Assembly (NCBI RefSeq): GCF_000346465.2 | Contig: NC_034014.1 | Coordinates: forward strand, 1,478,854-1,542,853 | DNA length: 64,000 nt | Reading direction: 5' to 3' | From: Prunus persica | Lineage: Eukaryota > Streptophyta > Magnoliopsida > Rosales > Rosaceae | In this document: positions 13,965-24,800 of the stretch, piece after piece | Numbering within the stretch: position 1 is the stretch's first letter | Layout of the letters: every line of letters starts with the position of its first letter | Program-made: the position numbers and the translations under genes | The notes under the pieces: generated by a model | Seen by the model: only the letters and a program-made list of their open reading frames with translations | The model's database searches: none | Told to the model about the DNA's origin: nothing

Positions 13965-16222
13965 AAAATAATAATTCAAAAGCATTTTTATTTCTTTTTT
14001 GTAAAGCCAAGCGGGCTTTAAAGCTAAGGTACGGGGACGGACAGAGAAAAGTTGGGACCTTCTTTTTTTTCCTTTTTTCTATACTACTGTATAGAAATCA
14101 ATCCAAAGATTCCAAAGATTTCTTTTTTCTATCCTTTTTTCAGAGTCTGATTTTGCTGCCGTGCCCTAACCTCTGGTTTTGGAAAGAAAATCTAATTGCA
14201 CCCTTCTCCATTAATGTTTTCTGTCCTATCTCCATCAATTGGCGTTAATTGCTCATAACAAATTTCTCTCTCATGGAAACTCTTGGTCATCTAGACCTAA
14301 GATTGTTGAGAGTGTAAATCTAACTCGTTGCCAATTAATTTTGAGTTGAAATACTCATGTTCTAATTGAGTATATCATAACGTATTATGATCAAGAACCA
14401 TGATAAAATGACTGGTTTAATATAGGCCCCTACAATTTCTATTTCCTAAATACCATCCAATTAAAAATTGTTATTGGAATTTAGGCCCAAACATTATTTT
14501 TCACAAAATGAAGTAATAGGTATGTTATTTTTCCAACATAAAATTGTATGTACACTATTATATTTATAAAATAATAATATAATAGATAATTAATCACGTA
14601 TACTTCATAAATAAATAAATAAAAACTTTTTTATATTAAATAAACTGATTAGGTATGTTAAATATGAATTTATCGTTAAATTAAAAAAAATTCCGAATGA
14701 ATTCCAACATCTATTTGGAGATCTTTCCAAATTCAATGTGTCTCATTATTAGTTACAATCCAATTAAAAATTGTTTCTATATATTGGTCTACATTAATAT
14801 ACAAAATGCAATAATGGCTTTGTTGGCGGTATTTTAGGAATCAAAAAATACAAGAAATTCGATTTGGAGCTTGATTAGGTAACTTGCCGAGTTGGATCCT
14901 ACTCAAGAAGAGTTTGCTGAAAATAATGATAAAGGAAGAAGAAGAAGAAGAAGAAGGGAAGTTGCTGGTTCGATGTCAGATTCTTTAGGGAATAATCAAG
15001 TATTGTTATATATTATTATTCTTCTTCTAAGTGTGAGGAAATTGGTAGTCATCTTTGTAAATGAACTTGTAAATTAACACAAGTACGCAATGGTCTAAAG
15101 AAAGATTTAAGATTGTGGACTAAAAGGATATATACATCAAGGTATTAAGTTTGTTCTGAATTCGACACCCATGTTTTTTTGTTCTTTGTCCAACAGCCAT
15201 TAGTTATAGTGCACCTTCTATAAAGATTTCATATATAATAAAATACGACGTCGTCCTTATATTTGACTCTCAGGATTATGAGAATGGTCTTGGCATTATT
15301 CTAGGTTGTTTTGTTATACCATGTGATTATGTCATTCCACTCCAGTTCCAAATCCCCATCAGCGAACTCAGGTGCAATAAGATGGGCACTCTAATTTAGG
15401 GGGAGGAAATCGATCTCGAGTGCCGTAATGTGGGCACACTACCTTGGCCAACTAACCCAACTCACATTTGCAAAAAACAAAAGTTGCAAGGAAAGAAAAA
15501 CTTGATAGAAGAAATCATTTTTAATGACTACATCAATTTCTCTCATATAATTGTGGCATGAAAAACATATTAAATTTGCAAGACCTAGAGCGGGGGTTAA
15601 ATTTGCATCAATCTTTAATTTTTTTTCGCAAAGACTAAGATGTTGACACTGCTTAAGAAGTTAGAGGTGGCTGCGCTTTGTTGTTACATGTGCTTCAAAT
15701 ATTTAATGTTTTAGGTCTGTAAGAGTGGCTATAGTATTTATTCGCTTACTATTATGTATGAAATCAAAAAGGAAAAAGGGATTACTTTTTTGATACCTTA
15801 TCAAAATTCAGGTAAGGTGTCAATCTCTAAGGGCCAGAGTATGACAATGTGAAGGTGAAAATGTTATATATTGGAAAGTTAATGAACTTAGTAAGGGCTT
15901 ATGAAGAGTTGAGCTACTCTCTCTTTTGCGAATTGGTTTTGGGTGAACCTCAACTTCCTATATAGTATCAGAGCGCGTTTGTCCACGTGTGAAACCTCAA
16001 CTTCTGCTCAGTTGTGGTGATTGTCCTTAAATAATACCTCAATCACATTTTCGTCCTCCAATTTTAATCGGGCTTAAATTGGGGCTCTCGTTGCATAGCA
16101 TGTATTCTCAATACGTCCTCTTTCCAGTAGCCTGACTTACTTTTAATTGAGTCATGTGCAAGTAATAGAAAGTAGATTTAGCCCCATACTACCACCCAGC
16201 TATGCTGCTCTACACCTACCCA
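13965..16222. repeat. Upstream block of gene A
   Basis: No complete gene. This is the reverse counterpart of 31491-34430 (unit B) and 54316-57400 (unit C). Relative to both it lacks about 140 bp of GA-rich sequence next to the promoter (at about 14300). It also lacks about 520 bp at about 15575-15600, including the small foldback found in the other copies. It is AT-rich throughout, with the ORF fragment at 14892-15077 the only coding-like piece. Confidence 0.7.
14892..15077 (+). pseudogene. Conserved ORF fragment of unknown origin
   Basis: Sixty-one codons opening MDPTQEEFAENNDKG, followed by an arginine run from a (GAA/AGA)n microsatellite and a hydrophobic end. It recurs in unit B on the minus strand (33353-33171) and at about 56165-55985 in unit C, with repeat-length differences. 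There are no splice signals or domains I recognise. It may be an exon fragment of a captured gene or a chance ORF in a duplicated block. Confidence 0.3.
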
Positions 16223-16613
16223 GCTATATTGCATGGGGTTTATATAGTGGGAGTACGTAACTTCTACACGTGAAAATAATAATTCAAAAGCCGTTTTATT
16301 TCTTTTTTGCTTTCTTTTTTTTAAAGCCAAGCGGGCTTTAAAGCTAAGGGACGAGGACAGACAGAGAAAAGTTGGGACCTTCTTTTTTTTTCCTTTTTTC
16401 TGTACTATAGAAAAGCAATCCAAAGATTCCATTTGGACTACCTTCAGAGTCTGGTTTTGCTCCAGTGCCCTAACCTCTGGTTTTGGAAAGATAACCTCTG
16501 TTTTCTAACCTATCTCCATCAATTGGCGTTAATTGCTCAAAACAAATTTCTCTCTCATGGAAACTCTTGCTCATCTCTATGGGCGAACTCTTCTTCATTG
16601 GTTCCTTAGAAAG

Positions 16614-16616
<3 letters not shown>
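16223..16616 (-). promoter_or_regulatory. Orphan copy of the GH1 promoter (no gene attached)
   Basis: Reverse counterpart of 34070-34463. It carries the same TATATAAA (16246-16239) and CACGTG (16272-16267) as the gene promoters and the roughly 300 bp upstream of them. The match stops within the presumed 5' UTR, about 50 bp before where the ATG would be, and joins CAGCTGGGTAGGTGTAG-type sequence. It points toward gene A, whose ATG is about 2.4 kb away. A sister copy is at 53881-54315 upstream of C. Units B and the gene-less unit 2 have none. Confidence 0.75.

Positions 16617-16653
<37 letters not shown>
16617..16653. repeat. (CT)n microsatellite
   Basis: An uninterrupted CT run of about 34 bases, the equivalent of the GA runs near 34022 and 57270 in the other copies. 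Confidence 0.9.
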
Positions 16654-16655
<2 letters not shown>

Positions 16656-16784
16656 AATTTATAAATAAATAAATAAAAAACTATTTCTGAGAGAGTGACA
16701 GGGCAAAGGATATTCATATCAAACAACCAAAAAATCAACCAAAGACAAAAACTCAAAATGATCCCTTGATCTCTGAGAACCTTC

Positions 16785-18187
16785 TGTTAATGTATGCATT
16801 TTGGGTTTTTCTTTTGGCTTCCCTTGACAACTTTGTAATAGGATTTCTATTGTTATTTATCAAGCTCAAGTTTAGATTGAGAATAGCTTCTCTAGGTGTT
16901 CTTAACTAACAACTATCATACGGAGGTTCTGTTAGAGTTTCGGTAATGCAAGTTTGTTTTGATTTGAATAAGCTCCTATTTTTCAGGAGCTAGTGGTTCA
17001 TTTAAGTTAGGAGTTGATCAGGTCAAGTATGACCAAGTTGTTTGCTTAGTGGCCACAGTCTTCGGGATGTGGAGACGTGGTTTGTTTTTTAAATTGTTTT
17101 TTCAGTTGTAATGGCTATTTAAGCCAAACATGTTCTGTTAATAAGTTTGTGGATTATCTCACGATCTTTACAGCCTCTTAGAGCTAGGTCTTTGATACTC
17201 CAACAGGTTCATGCAAATTGGCAAAGGTAAATTGTGCATTGCATAACATTGCACTATACTGTTTTTATAAAATGATGACTAGTCATCTGTTTCTTGGATG
17301 ACTAGTCATCCTTGCTCTCCAACTTGATAACCAACTTTTTTGTCCTATTCCTTTTTCTCTCTCTGCTGCCACATGGGATTCTGACCTAAGGGAATTTTTT
17401 GGTCTGTATAGGTCTAGCGATTCCTCTTTTGGCAAGCCGTCTCTTTTGTGTGGAATTGGAGGAAAGATTGGTTTTCTATCTTTCCGTTCTTCTTCCTCAA
17501 GAGAGAACAATATTTCATCTATGAGTTTTTCCAAATTGATTTCTTTATAAATAAAAACTGCATTTGAAATATGAATCTGCATCTAGCTTCATAAAAACAT
17601 TCTCTCATTTATATCTAGGTCAGATTCACTACTGATTTCTTCAAGAGTATGGTTTCTTGAAGAAATTGGTTATTCTCCTTTGAATCCAAATTTTGGTTTC
17701 TGTTTGAGTTGAGCTTGCAAGCTGGTGCCATGGGATGAATGAGCTGAAGAAGGAGCTGCCATTGCCATGAAGAACTGGGCTTCAAGCTTTGCTAAGTTGG
17801 AGAAGAAGATTGCACAAAGGAGGTATTGCTCATCTTCCTAAATAGATCTAGGTTTTGCTTGAGCTTGCTTGTGTTCCTTTGTAAGAATCTTTTTTCTACT
17901 TAGTGGATTGCCTGGTCGGTTAATGACCTCCAGTTTTTCCCAATTGTGGGTTTCTGGGTGAACAATTTCTGATTACATCCTTGTAATTTTCTAGGTTTGT
18001 GTTCTTGGTGGTCGACTAGTCATCGTATGAATTGTGGTTGACTAGTCATCATTATCTGCTGCTTGGTGTTTGCTTGATTATGCTGTCTTCACATACTTTC
18101 ACCATAGTTGTTGCTAGCACAGGGTTTGTTGCACTTTTGGCTGAATATCTTTTAAGTTAACCCATCGTCACCTAAGTACCGATTTCA
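16785..18187 (+). mobile_element. Solo LTR of the Sirevirus family
   Basis: Starts TGTTAATGTATGCATT, ends ACCGATTTCA, and is flanked by a perfect 5-bp duplication CCTTC (16780-16784 and 18188-18192). It matches the LTRs at 19082-20390 and 28377-29666, apart from an internal insertion at 16930-17205. Its integration site is intact in unit C: 53720-53760, read in reverse, joins the two flanks with one CCTTC. It therefore inserted after the A/C split and then lost its internal region by LTR recombination. It sits inside an older LTR of the same family. Palindromic GATGACTAGTCATC occurs at 17274-17287 and 17297-17310. Confidence 0.93.
16930..17205 (+). mobile_element. Small solo LTR nested in the Sirevirus solo LTR
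   Basis: A 276-bp segment beginning TGTTAGAG and ending CTCCAACA, flanked by GGTTC on both sides (16925-16929, 17206-17210). It is absent from the other Sirevirus LTRs, which read through with a single GGTTC. TG...CA ends and a 5-bp duplication mark it as a solo LTR, or a very small LTR element, of a different, probably Copia, family. No ORF. Confidence 0.9.
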
Positions 18188-18527
18188 CCTTCAAACAAAC
18201 TGATTCTCTTATTTATATGCCTAGTCATACTGTTTGTGTTATATCTGAAATATTGATGAATGTTCACACAGTTATCACCCTAGTTGTTGCTAGCACAGGA
18301 GATGCCTAGATTGAGAGGTCTTTCTGAGTGCCTAGGTTGTCATGTAGTTATCTTCTAGGCTTGCAGGGATTTAAATATTTGATATGTTGTGCATATGTGT
18401 TATGCTTATATGTTAAAGGGTCTATGACTAGTTATTGACTAGTCATATTGTCTCCACGTTTATTTGATAATTATTGTCATACATCTGTCCATTCGGGTTT
18501 TAATTTACCTCCTTCACCTATGTACCA

Positions 18528-18530
<3 letters not shown>
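18188..18530 (+). repeat. Fragment of the decayed Sirevirus LTR
   Basis: Continues the older LTR interrupted by the solo LTR. It matches 7740-8040 (TTATATGCCTAGTCATA, GAGTGCCTAGGTTGTCA). It contains ACTAGTTA and GACTAGTCATA near 18424-18450. Confidence 0.7.

Positions 18531-18532
<2 letters not shown>

Positions 18533-18578
<46 letters not shown>
18533..18578. repeat. (GA)n microsatellite
   Basis: About 46 bases of pure GA repeat, at the same place in the unit as 8063-8080. Confidence 0.95.
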
Positions 18579-18581
<3 letters not shown>

Positions 18582-18732
18582 CTGATGGAGACAAGACAGA
18601 CAAAAGAGCTTGAGTGTTTGGCATGTGTGTTTTTCAAATTTTGTCGAGCATAACTTGCGTGTTGGCATGCCCAAGCCAGACAAAAGCCAAAAGTTTTTTT
18701 CTTTTAAATTCTTTGTACTATATTATATATAT

Positions 18733-18940
18733 ATATGGGGACAGATCCATGACACTATGTTTTTTACACAAGTTTTGACACAATTCTTGGGCCATTAGAT
18801 TACTCTACTTTCAGTGGTTGTGAATAAACTTGACATGGGAAATAATTTTAATTTCTTAATTTGACAATCATTAATTTTATTTTCTCTCACACCATAAAAA
18901 TAAAAGAAACGATTTTCTCTCTCCTCCCTTTTTCTTGGTA
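18733..18940. repeat. Inner end of inverted-repeat arm A
   Basis: About 200 bp (CAGATCCATGACACTATG, GGGCCATTAGATTACTCTAC, ending CCTCCCTTTTTCTTGG) that is present in reverse at 30513-30710. It is not found at the other unit junctions. Homology between the A and B arms stops just beyond it, so it marks the inner edge of the large inverted repeat. The next 140 bp to 19081 is CT-rich with no counterpart. Confidence 0.75.
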
Positions 18941-19081
18941 ATCTCTCTTCTTTCTCGTACTCATCTCTCTCACTCTCTTTCATGAGACCATAAAAAATAT
19001 CGGTCTCTTTTTCTCTCTTTATTTGCAACAAGAGTCTCCTCCCTCCCTCTCATTCATGAAACTAGAAAAGACCTCCATCTC

Positions 19082-20390
19082 TGTTAATGTATGCATTTTG
19101 TTTTTTTTTTTTTTTTTTTGTTTTGGCTTCCCTTGACAACTTTGTAATAGGATTTCTATTGTTATTTATCAAGCTCAAGTTTTGATTAAGAATAGCTTCT
19201 CTAGTTGTTCTTAACGAACAACTATCATATGGAGGTTCATGCAAATTGGCAAGGGTAAATTGTGCATTGCATAACATTGCATAACATTGCATCATACTGT
19301 TTTCATAAAATGATGACTAGTCATCTGTTTCTTGGATGACTAGTCATCCTTGCTCTCCAGCTTGATAACCAACCTTTTTGTCCTATTCCTTTTTCTCTCT
19401 CTGCTGCCACATGGCATTCTGACCTAAGGGAATATTTTGGTCTGTATAGGCCTTGCGATTTCTGTTTTGGAAAGCTATCTCTTTTGTGTGGAATTTGGAG
19501 GAAAGATTGTTTTTCGATCTTTCCGTTCTTCCTCCTCAAGAGAGAACAATATTTCATCTATGAGTTTTTCCAAATTGATATCTTTATGAAAAAACTGCAT
19601 TTGAAATATGAATATGCAACTAGCTTCATAAAAACATTCTCTTATTAATATCTAGATCAGATTCACTACTGATTTCTTCAAGAGTATGGTTTCTTGAAGA
19701 AATTGGTCATTCTTCTTTGAATCCAAAGTTTGGTTTCTGTTTGAGTTGAGCTTGCAAGCTGGTGCCATGGGATGAATGAGCTGAAGAAGGAGCTGCCATT
19801 GCCATGAAGAACTGGGTTTCAAGCTTTGCTAAGTTGGGGAAGAAGATTGCACAAAGGAGGTTTTGCTCATCTTCCTAAATAGATCTAGGTTTTGCTTGAG
19901 CTTACTTGTGTTCCTTTGTAAGAATCTTTTTCTACTTAGTGGATTGCCTGGTCGGTTGATGACCCCCAATTTTTCCCAATGGTGGGTTTCTGGGTGAACA
20001 ATTTCTGATTGTATCCTTGTAATTTTTCTGGGTTTATGTTCTTGGTGGTCGACTAGTCATCGTATAAATTATGGTTGACTAGTCATCATTATCTGCTGTT
20101 TGATGTTTGCTTGATTATGTTGTCTTCACACACTTTCACTATAGTTGTTGCTAGCACAGGGGATGCCTAGATTGATGGGTCCTTCTGAGTGCCTAGGTTG
20201 TCACTAGTAATTCTCTAGGCCTGCAGGTAAATCATGGTATGCTGTGTATGTTGTTGTTTGGTATAATTCATATCTAACAGTTGACTAGTCATAAGTGTGA
20301 TTGGCCAAGGTTTAGAGTGTGTGAAGTTTGTTGCATCTTTTGGCTGAATATCTTTTAAGTTTACCCATCGTTACCTAAGTACCGTTTTCA
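19082..20390 (+). repeat. Sirevirus 5' LTR
   Basis: Begins TGTTAATG, ends CCGTTTTCA. Five copies of the (G/C)(A/T/C)TGACTAGTCAT-type palindrome lie at 19312-19325, 19335-19348, 20048-20061, 20074-20087 and 20280-20293. Differences from the 3' LTR include a longer poly-T and an extra ATAACATTGC repeat near 19270. Confidence 0.95.
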
Positions 20391-20392
20391 AT

Positions 20393-20404
20393 TGGTATCA
20401 GAGC
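20393..20404 (+). promoter_or_regulatory. Primer binding site (initiator tRNA-Met)
   Basis: TGGTATCAGAGC, the exact plant Copia primer site, two bases after the LTR. Confidence 0.95.
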
Positions 20405-20466
20405 GTCAGCTCTTAATACAAATAGAGAGATCCTAGGATTTGTTTTGGTATTTAGGTGTGCTCACT

Positions 20467-21807
20467 ATGGAACGGGATCGAGTTGCTGGATCTTGCAACT
20501 CCCCTCCTTATTTTGATGGAAACAACTACGCTGCTTGGAGAGAAAAATTTGAGATATTCCTTGATGCTCTTCATGAGTACGCAAGTGAGTATCTCATAAA
20601 AGAGTGGGTTGCTCCTGTCAAGACTGTTGAGAGTAATGTTGTGCCCAAGCCTAGGTCGGAATGGACTGAAGCTGAGGTGTTTGCTGCATATTCAAACAAG
20701 AAGGCCAGAAATGCCTTAGTTACAGCCTTGTCTAGCTCACAATTTTCACATATACAACACATCCCAAATGCGAAACAGGCTTGGGATAAACTAAGGGTGG
20801 TTCATGAAGGGGATGACCAAGTTAGAACCCTAAAACTTCAGATGGTGCTTGCACAATTTGAAGAACTTAGGATGTCTGAAACTGAGTCTATTTCTGAGTT
20901 CTATGGGAGAGTTGAGATGATCACAAATGAAGCCATGAGTCTCGGTCAACCTATTGATGAGCTTCTTGTTGTTCAGAAAATCCTTCGTGTTCTACCATCT
21001 AGGTTTAGAGCAAAGAAAACCGCAATCATGGAGGTCCAAAACTTAAATGAAATCAAGCTTGGCAAGCTCGTAGGAAAATTGAAAACCTATGAGATGGAGT
21101 TGAATATGGAAGAGAATGATTCCTCTCTGAAAGGTGGTGAAAAATCCTCAGGTTTTGAGGATGAGATGGCTTTGTTTGTCAAAAAATTTAGGAGAATTCT
21201 TAGGGATAAAGGAAAGTTTGCTAGAGAGGGCAGCTCTGGTAGTGAGAGACAATTTAGACCATCAACTGATCGGTCTAATGAGAGGAACAAGGATGTCAAA
21301 CCTTTCACTAAAGATTTTAGAAAATCTGTCAAGTGCTTCACATGTGGAGGCATTGGGCACTATGCTGCTGACTGTGCAAACAATCAGAAAAAATACTCCA
21401 AAGGAAAGGACAAGGCCATGAAAGTTAGCTGCAGTGAGAGTGAAAGTGAAGTGTCTCAAGAGGATTCATCTTCCTCTGATAATGATGACCAACATGTTGC
21501 CTTTGTTGCCTCTGTGCAGCCAGTGTCTGATGAATCTGATTCTGAGTCAGATGACCTGTCATACGAGTCATTAGGAAGAAAATATGATTGTTTGTTCAAA
21601 GAGACATTGTCTTTGAAAGAAGAGAGCCTCAAACTTGAGGCCAACAACCATGAACTTCAATATGAAATCCTCATCTTAAAAGAAACCAAAAAGGAGTTGA
21701 GTGACAAATTTGTGTCTCTAGAAAAAGAATTTGTTGCACTTGTGTCAATTAGGAGTAATCTTGAAAATCAAGTTAATGTGCTCAAGGAAAGTAATATTGG
21801 TTTCTAG
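20467..21807 (+). CDS. Sirevirus gag (N-terminal part, ends at internal TAG)
   Basis: ATG at 20467 (MERDRVAGSC); 446 codons to a TAG at 21805. The first 230 residues are a UBN2-type gag (DGNNYAAWREKFEIFLDAL, YSNKKARNALVTALS). A CCHC knuckle follows, CFTCGGIGHYAADC (about 21333-21374), then a Ser/Asp/Glu-rich acidic stretch and a coiled-coil-like region rich in Leu, Lys and Glu. The same frame continues after the TAG with the second half of the coil and a second knuckle (CHRCGLTGHIRPVC, about 22062-22103). So the stop is a point break inside gag rather than a normal gag end; programmed readthrough is possible but not indicated. Confidence 0.85.
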   Translation: MERDRVAGSCNSPPYFDGNNYAAWREKFEIFLDALHEYASEYLIKEWVAPVKTVESNVVPKPRSEWTEAEVFAAYSNKKARNALVTALSSSQFSHIQHIPNAKQAWDKLRVVHEGDDQVRTLKLQMVLAQFEELRMSETESISEFYGRVEMITNEAMSLGQPIDELLVVQKILRVLPSRFRAKKTAIMEVQNLNEIKLGKLVGKLKTYEMELNMEENDSSLKGGEKSSGFEDEMALFVKKFRRILRDKGKFAREGSSGSERQFRPSTDRSNERNKDVKPFTKDFRKSVKCFTCGGIGHYAADCANNQKKYSKGKDKAMKVSCSESESEVSQEDSSSSDNDDQHVAFVASVQPVSDESDSESDDLSYESLGRKYDCLFKETLSLKEESLKLEANNHELQYEILILKETKKELSDKFVSLEKEFVALVSIRSNLENQVNVLKESNIGF

Positions 21808-24800
21808 AACTCAAACAAACTGCTCCTAGGTGAATTGAATGAAGCAAAAAGTAAGGTTATATCTATGACCATTGGTGCCTCAAAAATTGACAAAATGTTG
21901 ACTATGGGAAAACCTCATGGGGACAAAGGTGGTCTAGGATTTAATCATTTTGATTCTAGTTCGTCTAGCTCTACCACTAGGTTTGTCAAGTCAAAAACTC
22001 CAACCTTGGCTTCTCTTGATGCTCAGCCGGTAGTCAAGAAACCTAAGTTTGTTCCAACTTGTCACAGGTGTGGGTTGACTGGTCATATTCGACCAGTCTG
22101 TCATATGTACAAAAAGGATAAGACTAGAAAATTGTCTTCAAAATCTAAAAGGAACCCCAGATCTTTGCAAGATCAGGTTGATCATTTGCTAAAAGAAGTA
22201 ACTAAGATTGCCAAACTTGTCTCCCTTAAAATGTGTTCACCTACTGTGCCTAAGTCTACTTGGGTTGAAAAAGGTCATACCAAATGTCTTGTTGTGCTAA
22301 ATGCTTTTGCTGCATCAAACACCAACTCTTGGTACTTTGATAGTGGCTGTTCCAAACATATGTCTGGTGATAAGAGTGTCTTCTCATCTCTCAGTCCTTT
22401 TGATGGAGGTACTGTGACTTTTGGAGGTCACAAGCCTCAAGTTGTTGGAAAAGGTACTGTTTGTATCCCTAGATTACCCGAGCTTAAGAATGTTAGATGT
22501 GTTGAGGGCCTTACATCCAATCTCATTAGTGTGAGTCAGCTGTGTGATGATGGAGTAATAGAAGTTAGATTCTCCAAGCATGGGTGCAAAATCATTGGAA
22601 AAGGTGGCAATGAGATTGTGAGCGTGGCTAGGTCTAGGGACAATTGCTATTGCATTGATGGTGTCAATGATGCAAAGAAGTAGTTTGCAATAAGGTTGTG
22701 AATGAAACAAGTGTCTTGTGGCATCAAAGGCTTGGACATGTGAACTTTAGAGACTAGCATAAATTGTCCAAGAAAGAGTTAGTGAGTGGTTTACCAAAAC
22801 TTGACAAATCTGATCAACATGTTTGTGAAGGATGTCAATTGGGGAAGCAAGTTAGAGTGTCACACAAGAAGGTCAAACACATTCAAACACAAGTAAGCCT
22901 TGAACTTGTTCACATGGACCTTGTTGGTCCTATTCAAACCTTGTCCCTTGGTGGAAAGAAATATATTCTTGTCATGGTTGATGATTTCTCTAGGTTCACT
23001 TGGGTCTCATTCTTACGTGAGAAATCTGAAACTTTTCTAAGGTTTAAGTCTATTTGTCATCTTTTGCAAAAAGAAAAGATGACTAGTCATCTGCCCCTTG
23101 TTAGAATTAGAACCGATCATGGTTCTGAGTTTGAGAATTCTCAGTTTCTGAAATTTTGTGAAGAAATGGGAATTAAGCATGAGTTCTCTGCACCTATTAC
23201 ACCTCAACAAAATGGTGTTGTGGAGAGAAAGAATAGAGTTCTTGTTGAGATGGCTCGGGTGATGCTCAATAGCAAAAATCTTGCTAAACATTTTTGGGCT
23301 GAAGCTGTAAGTACAGCTTGTTATATCTCAAACAGGGTATTTTTGAGGTCTGGTACCAAACAAACAACCTATGAGATTTGGAAAGGAAAGAAGCCTAATG
23401 TGTCATATTTTAGAGTCTTTGGTAGCACATGCTATATTTTGAAAGATAGGGAGCATCTTGCTAAGTTTGATTCTAAGTGTGATAAGGGAATATTTCTAGG
23501 GTATTCCACTTCAAGCCGAGCCTATAGAGTGTACAACTGTACGACCAGAACCATCATTGAGTCCATAAATGTCAAAATTGATGATTTTGCTGCCTCTACT
23601 GAGATGGCATTAGATGTGGATGGTCTCTTTTCTCCTCCTCTCGTGCAAGAATCTCCAGGTCTGGATCTTGTAGTTGACCTGTCAACTTTCGAAAATTCTG
23701 TCCCAGTTGACCTGTCAACTCCTTCAACCTCTAGTTCCATCTCATCTGTCCAAGTTGTCAGCTCCCATGCTGATCATAACCCTCTCACTCAAACTGAGAG
23801 TGTCATTATTGGTCCTCTTAATCAGGGAGTGAGAACTAGGAAACAATTAGCTCAAGAAATTAGTCATGTGTGTTAGGTCTCAAAAGAAGAACCTAAGAAT
23901 GTGAAAGAGGCGTTGAACCATGGTGAATGGTTTCTTGCAATGCAAGAGGAGCTGGATCAGTTTGTTAGAAATAATGTTTGGTACCTTGTTCCCAGACCTA
24001 CCAATACAAATGTTATAGGTACTAAGTGGATCTTCAAGAACAAAACTGATGAGCAAGGTAATGTTGTTAGAAACAAAGCTAGATTAGTTGCTCAAGGTTA
24101 CACTCAAATGGAAGGTATTGACTTTGATGAAACTTTTGCCCCTGTTGCAAGACTAGAATCAGTTAGATTACTTCTTGCTATTGCTTGTCACTTAAAATTC
24201 AAACTTTATCAAATGGATGTCAAAACTGCTTTTTTGAATGGTATTTTAAATGAAGAGGTCTATGTTGAACAACCAAAGGGTTTTGAAGATCCACATCATC
24301 CAAATGATGTGTTTCGGTTAAAAAAGGCACTCTATGGTTTGAAACAAGCTCCTAGAGCATGGTATGAGAGGTTATCTTCTCATCTTCTAAGAAATGACTA
24401 TGTTAGAGGGTCAGTTGACAAAACTTTGTTTGTAAAAAGGTTCAAAAATGATGTCTTGATTGCTCAAGTGTATGTTGATGATATTGTGGTTGGTTCTACC
24501 TCTGAATTGCATGTTCAAGAGTTTATTCATGTCATGACTAGTGAATTTGAGATGAGTCTTGTAGGTGAGCTTAACTATTTCTTAGGTCTTCAAATCAAAC
24601 AAAGCCATGATGGGATCTTTGTATCTCAATCAAAATATGCAAAAAATCTTGTGCAAAAGTTTGGTTTAGAGGATGCAAAATCTGCAAGAACTCCAATGAG
24701 CACTAGTGCTAAAATTCATAGAGACTTGCATGGCAAAAGTGTGGATCAAACTCTCTATAGAAGTATGATAGGAAGTCTTCTCTACTTGACTGCTAGTAGA

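Noticed and set aside
20393..20404. tRNA-like sequence as a tRNA gene
   Set aside because: Only the short primer-site match to initiator tRNA-Met is present; no cloverleaf can be formed.
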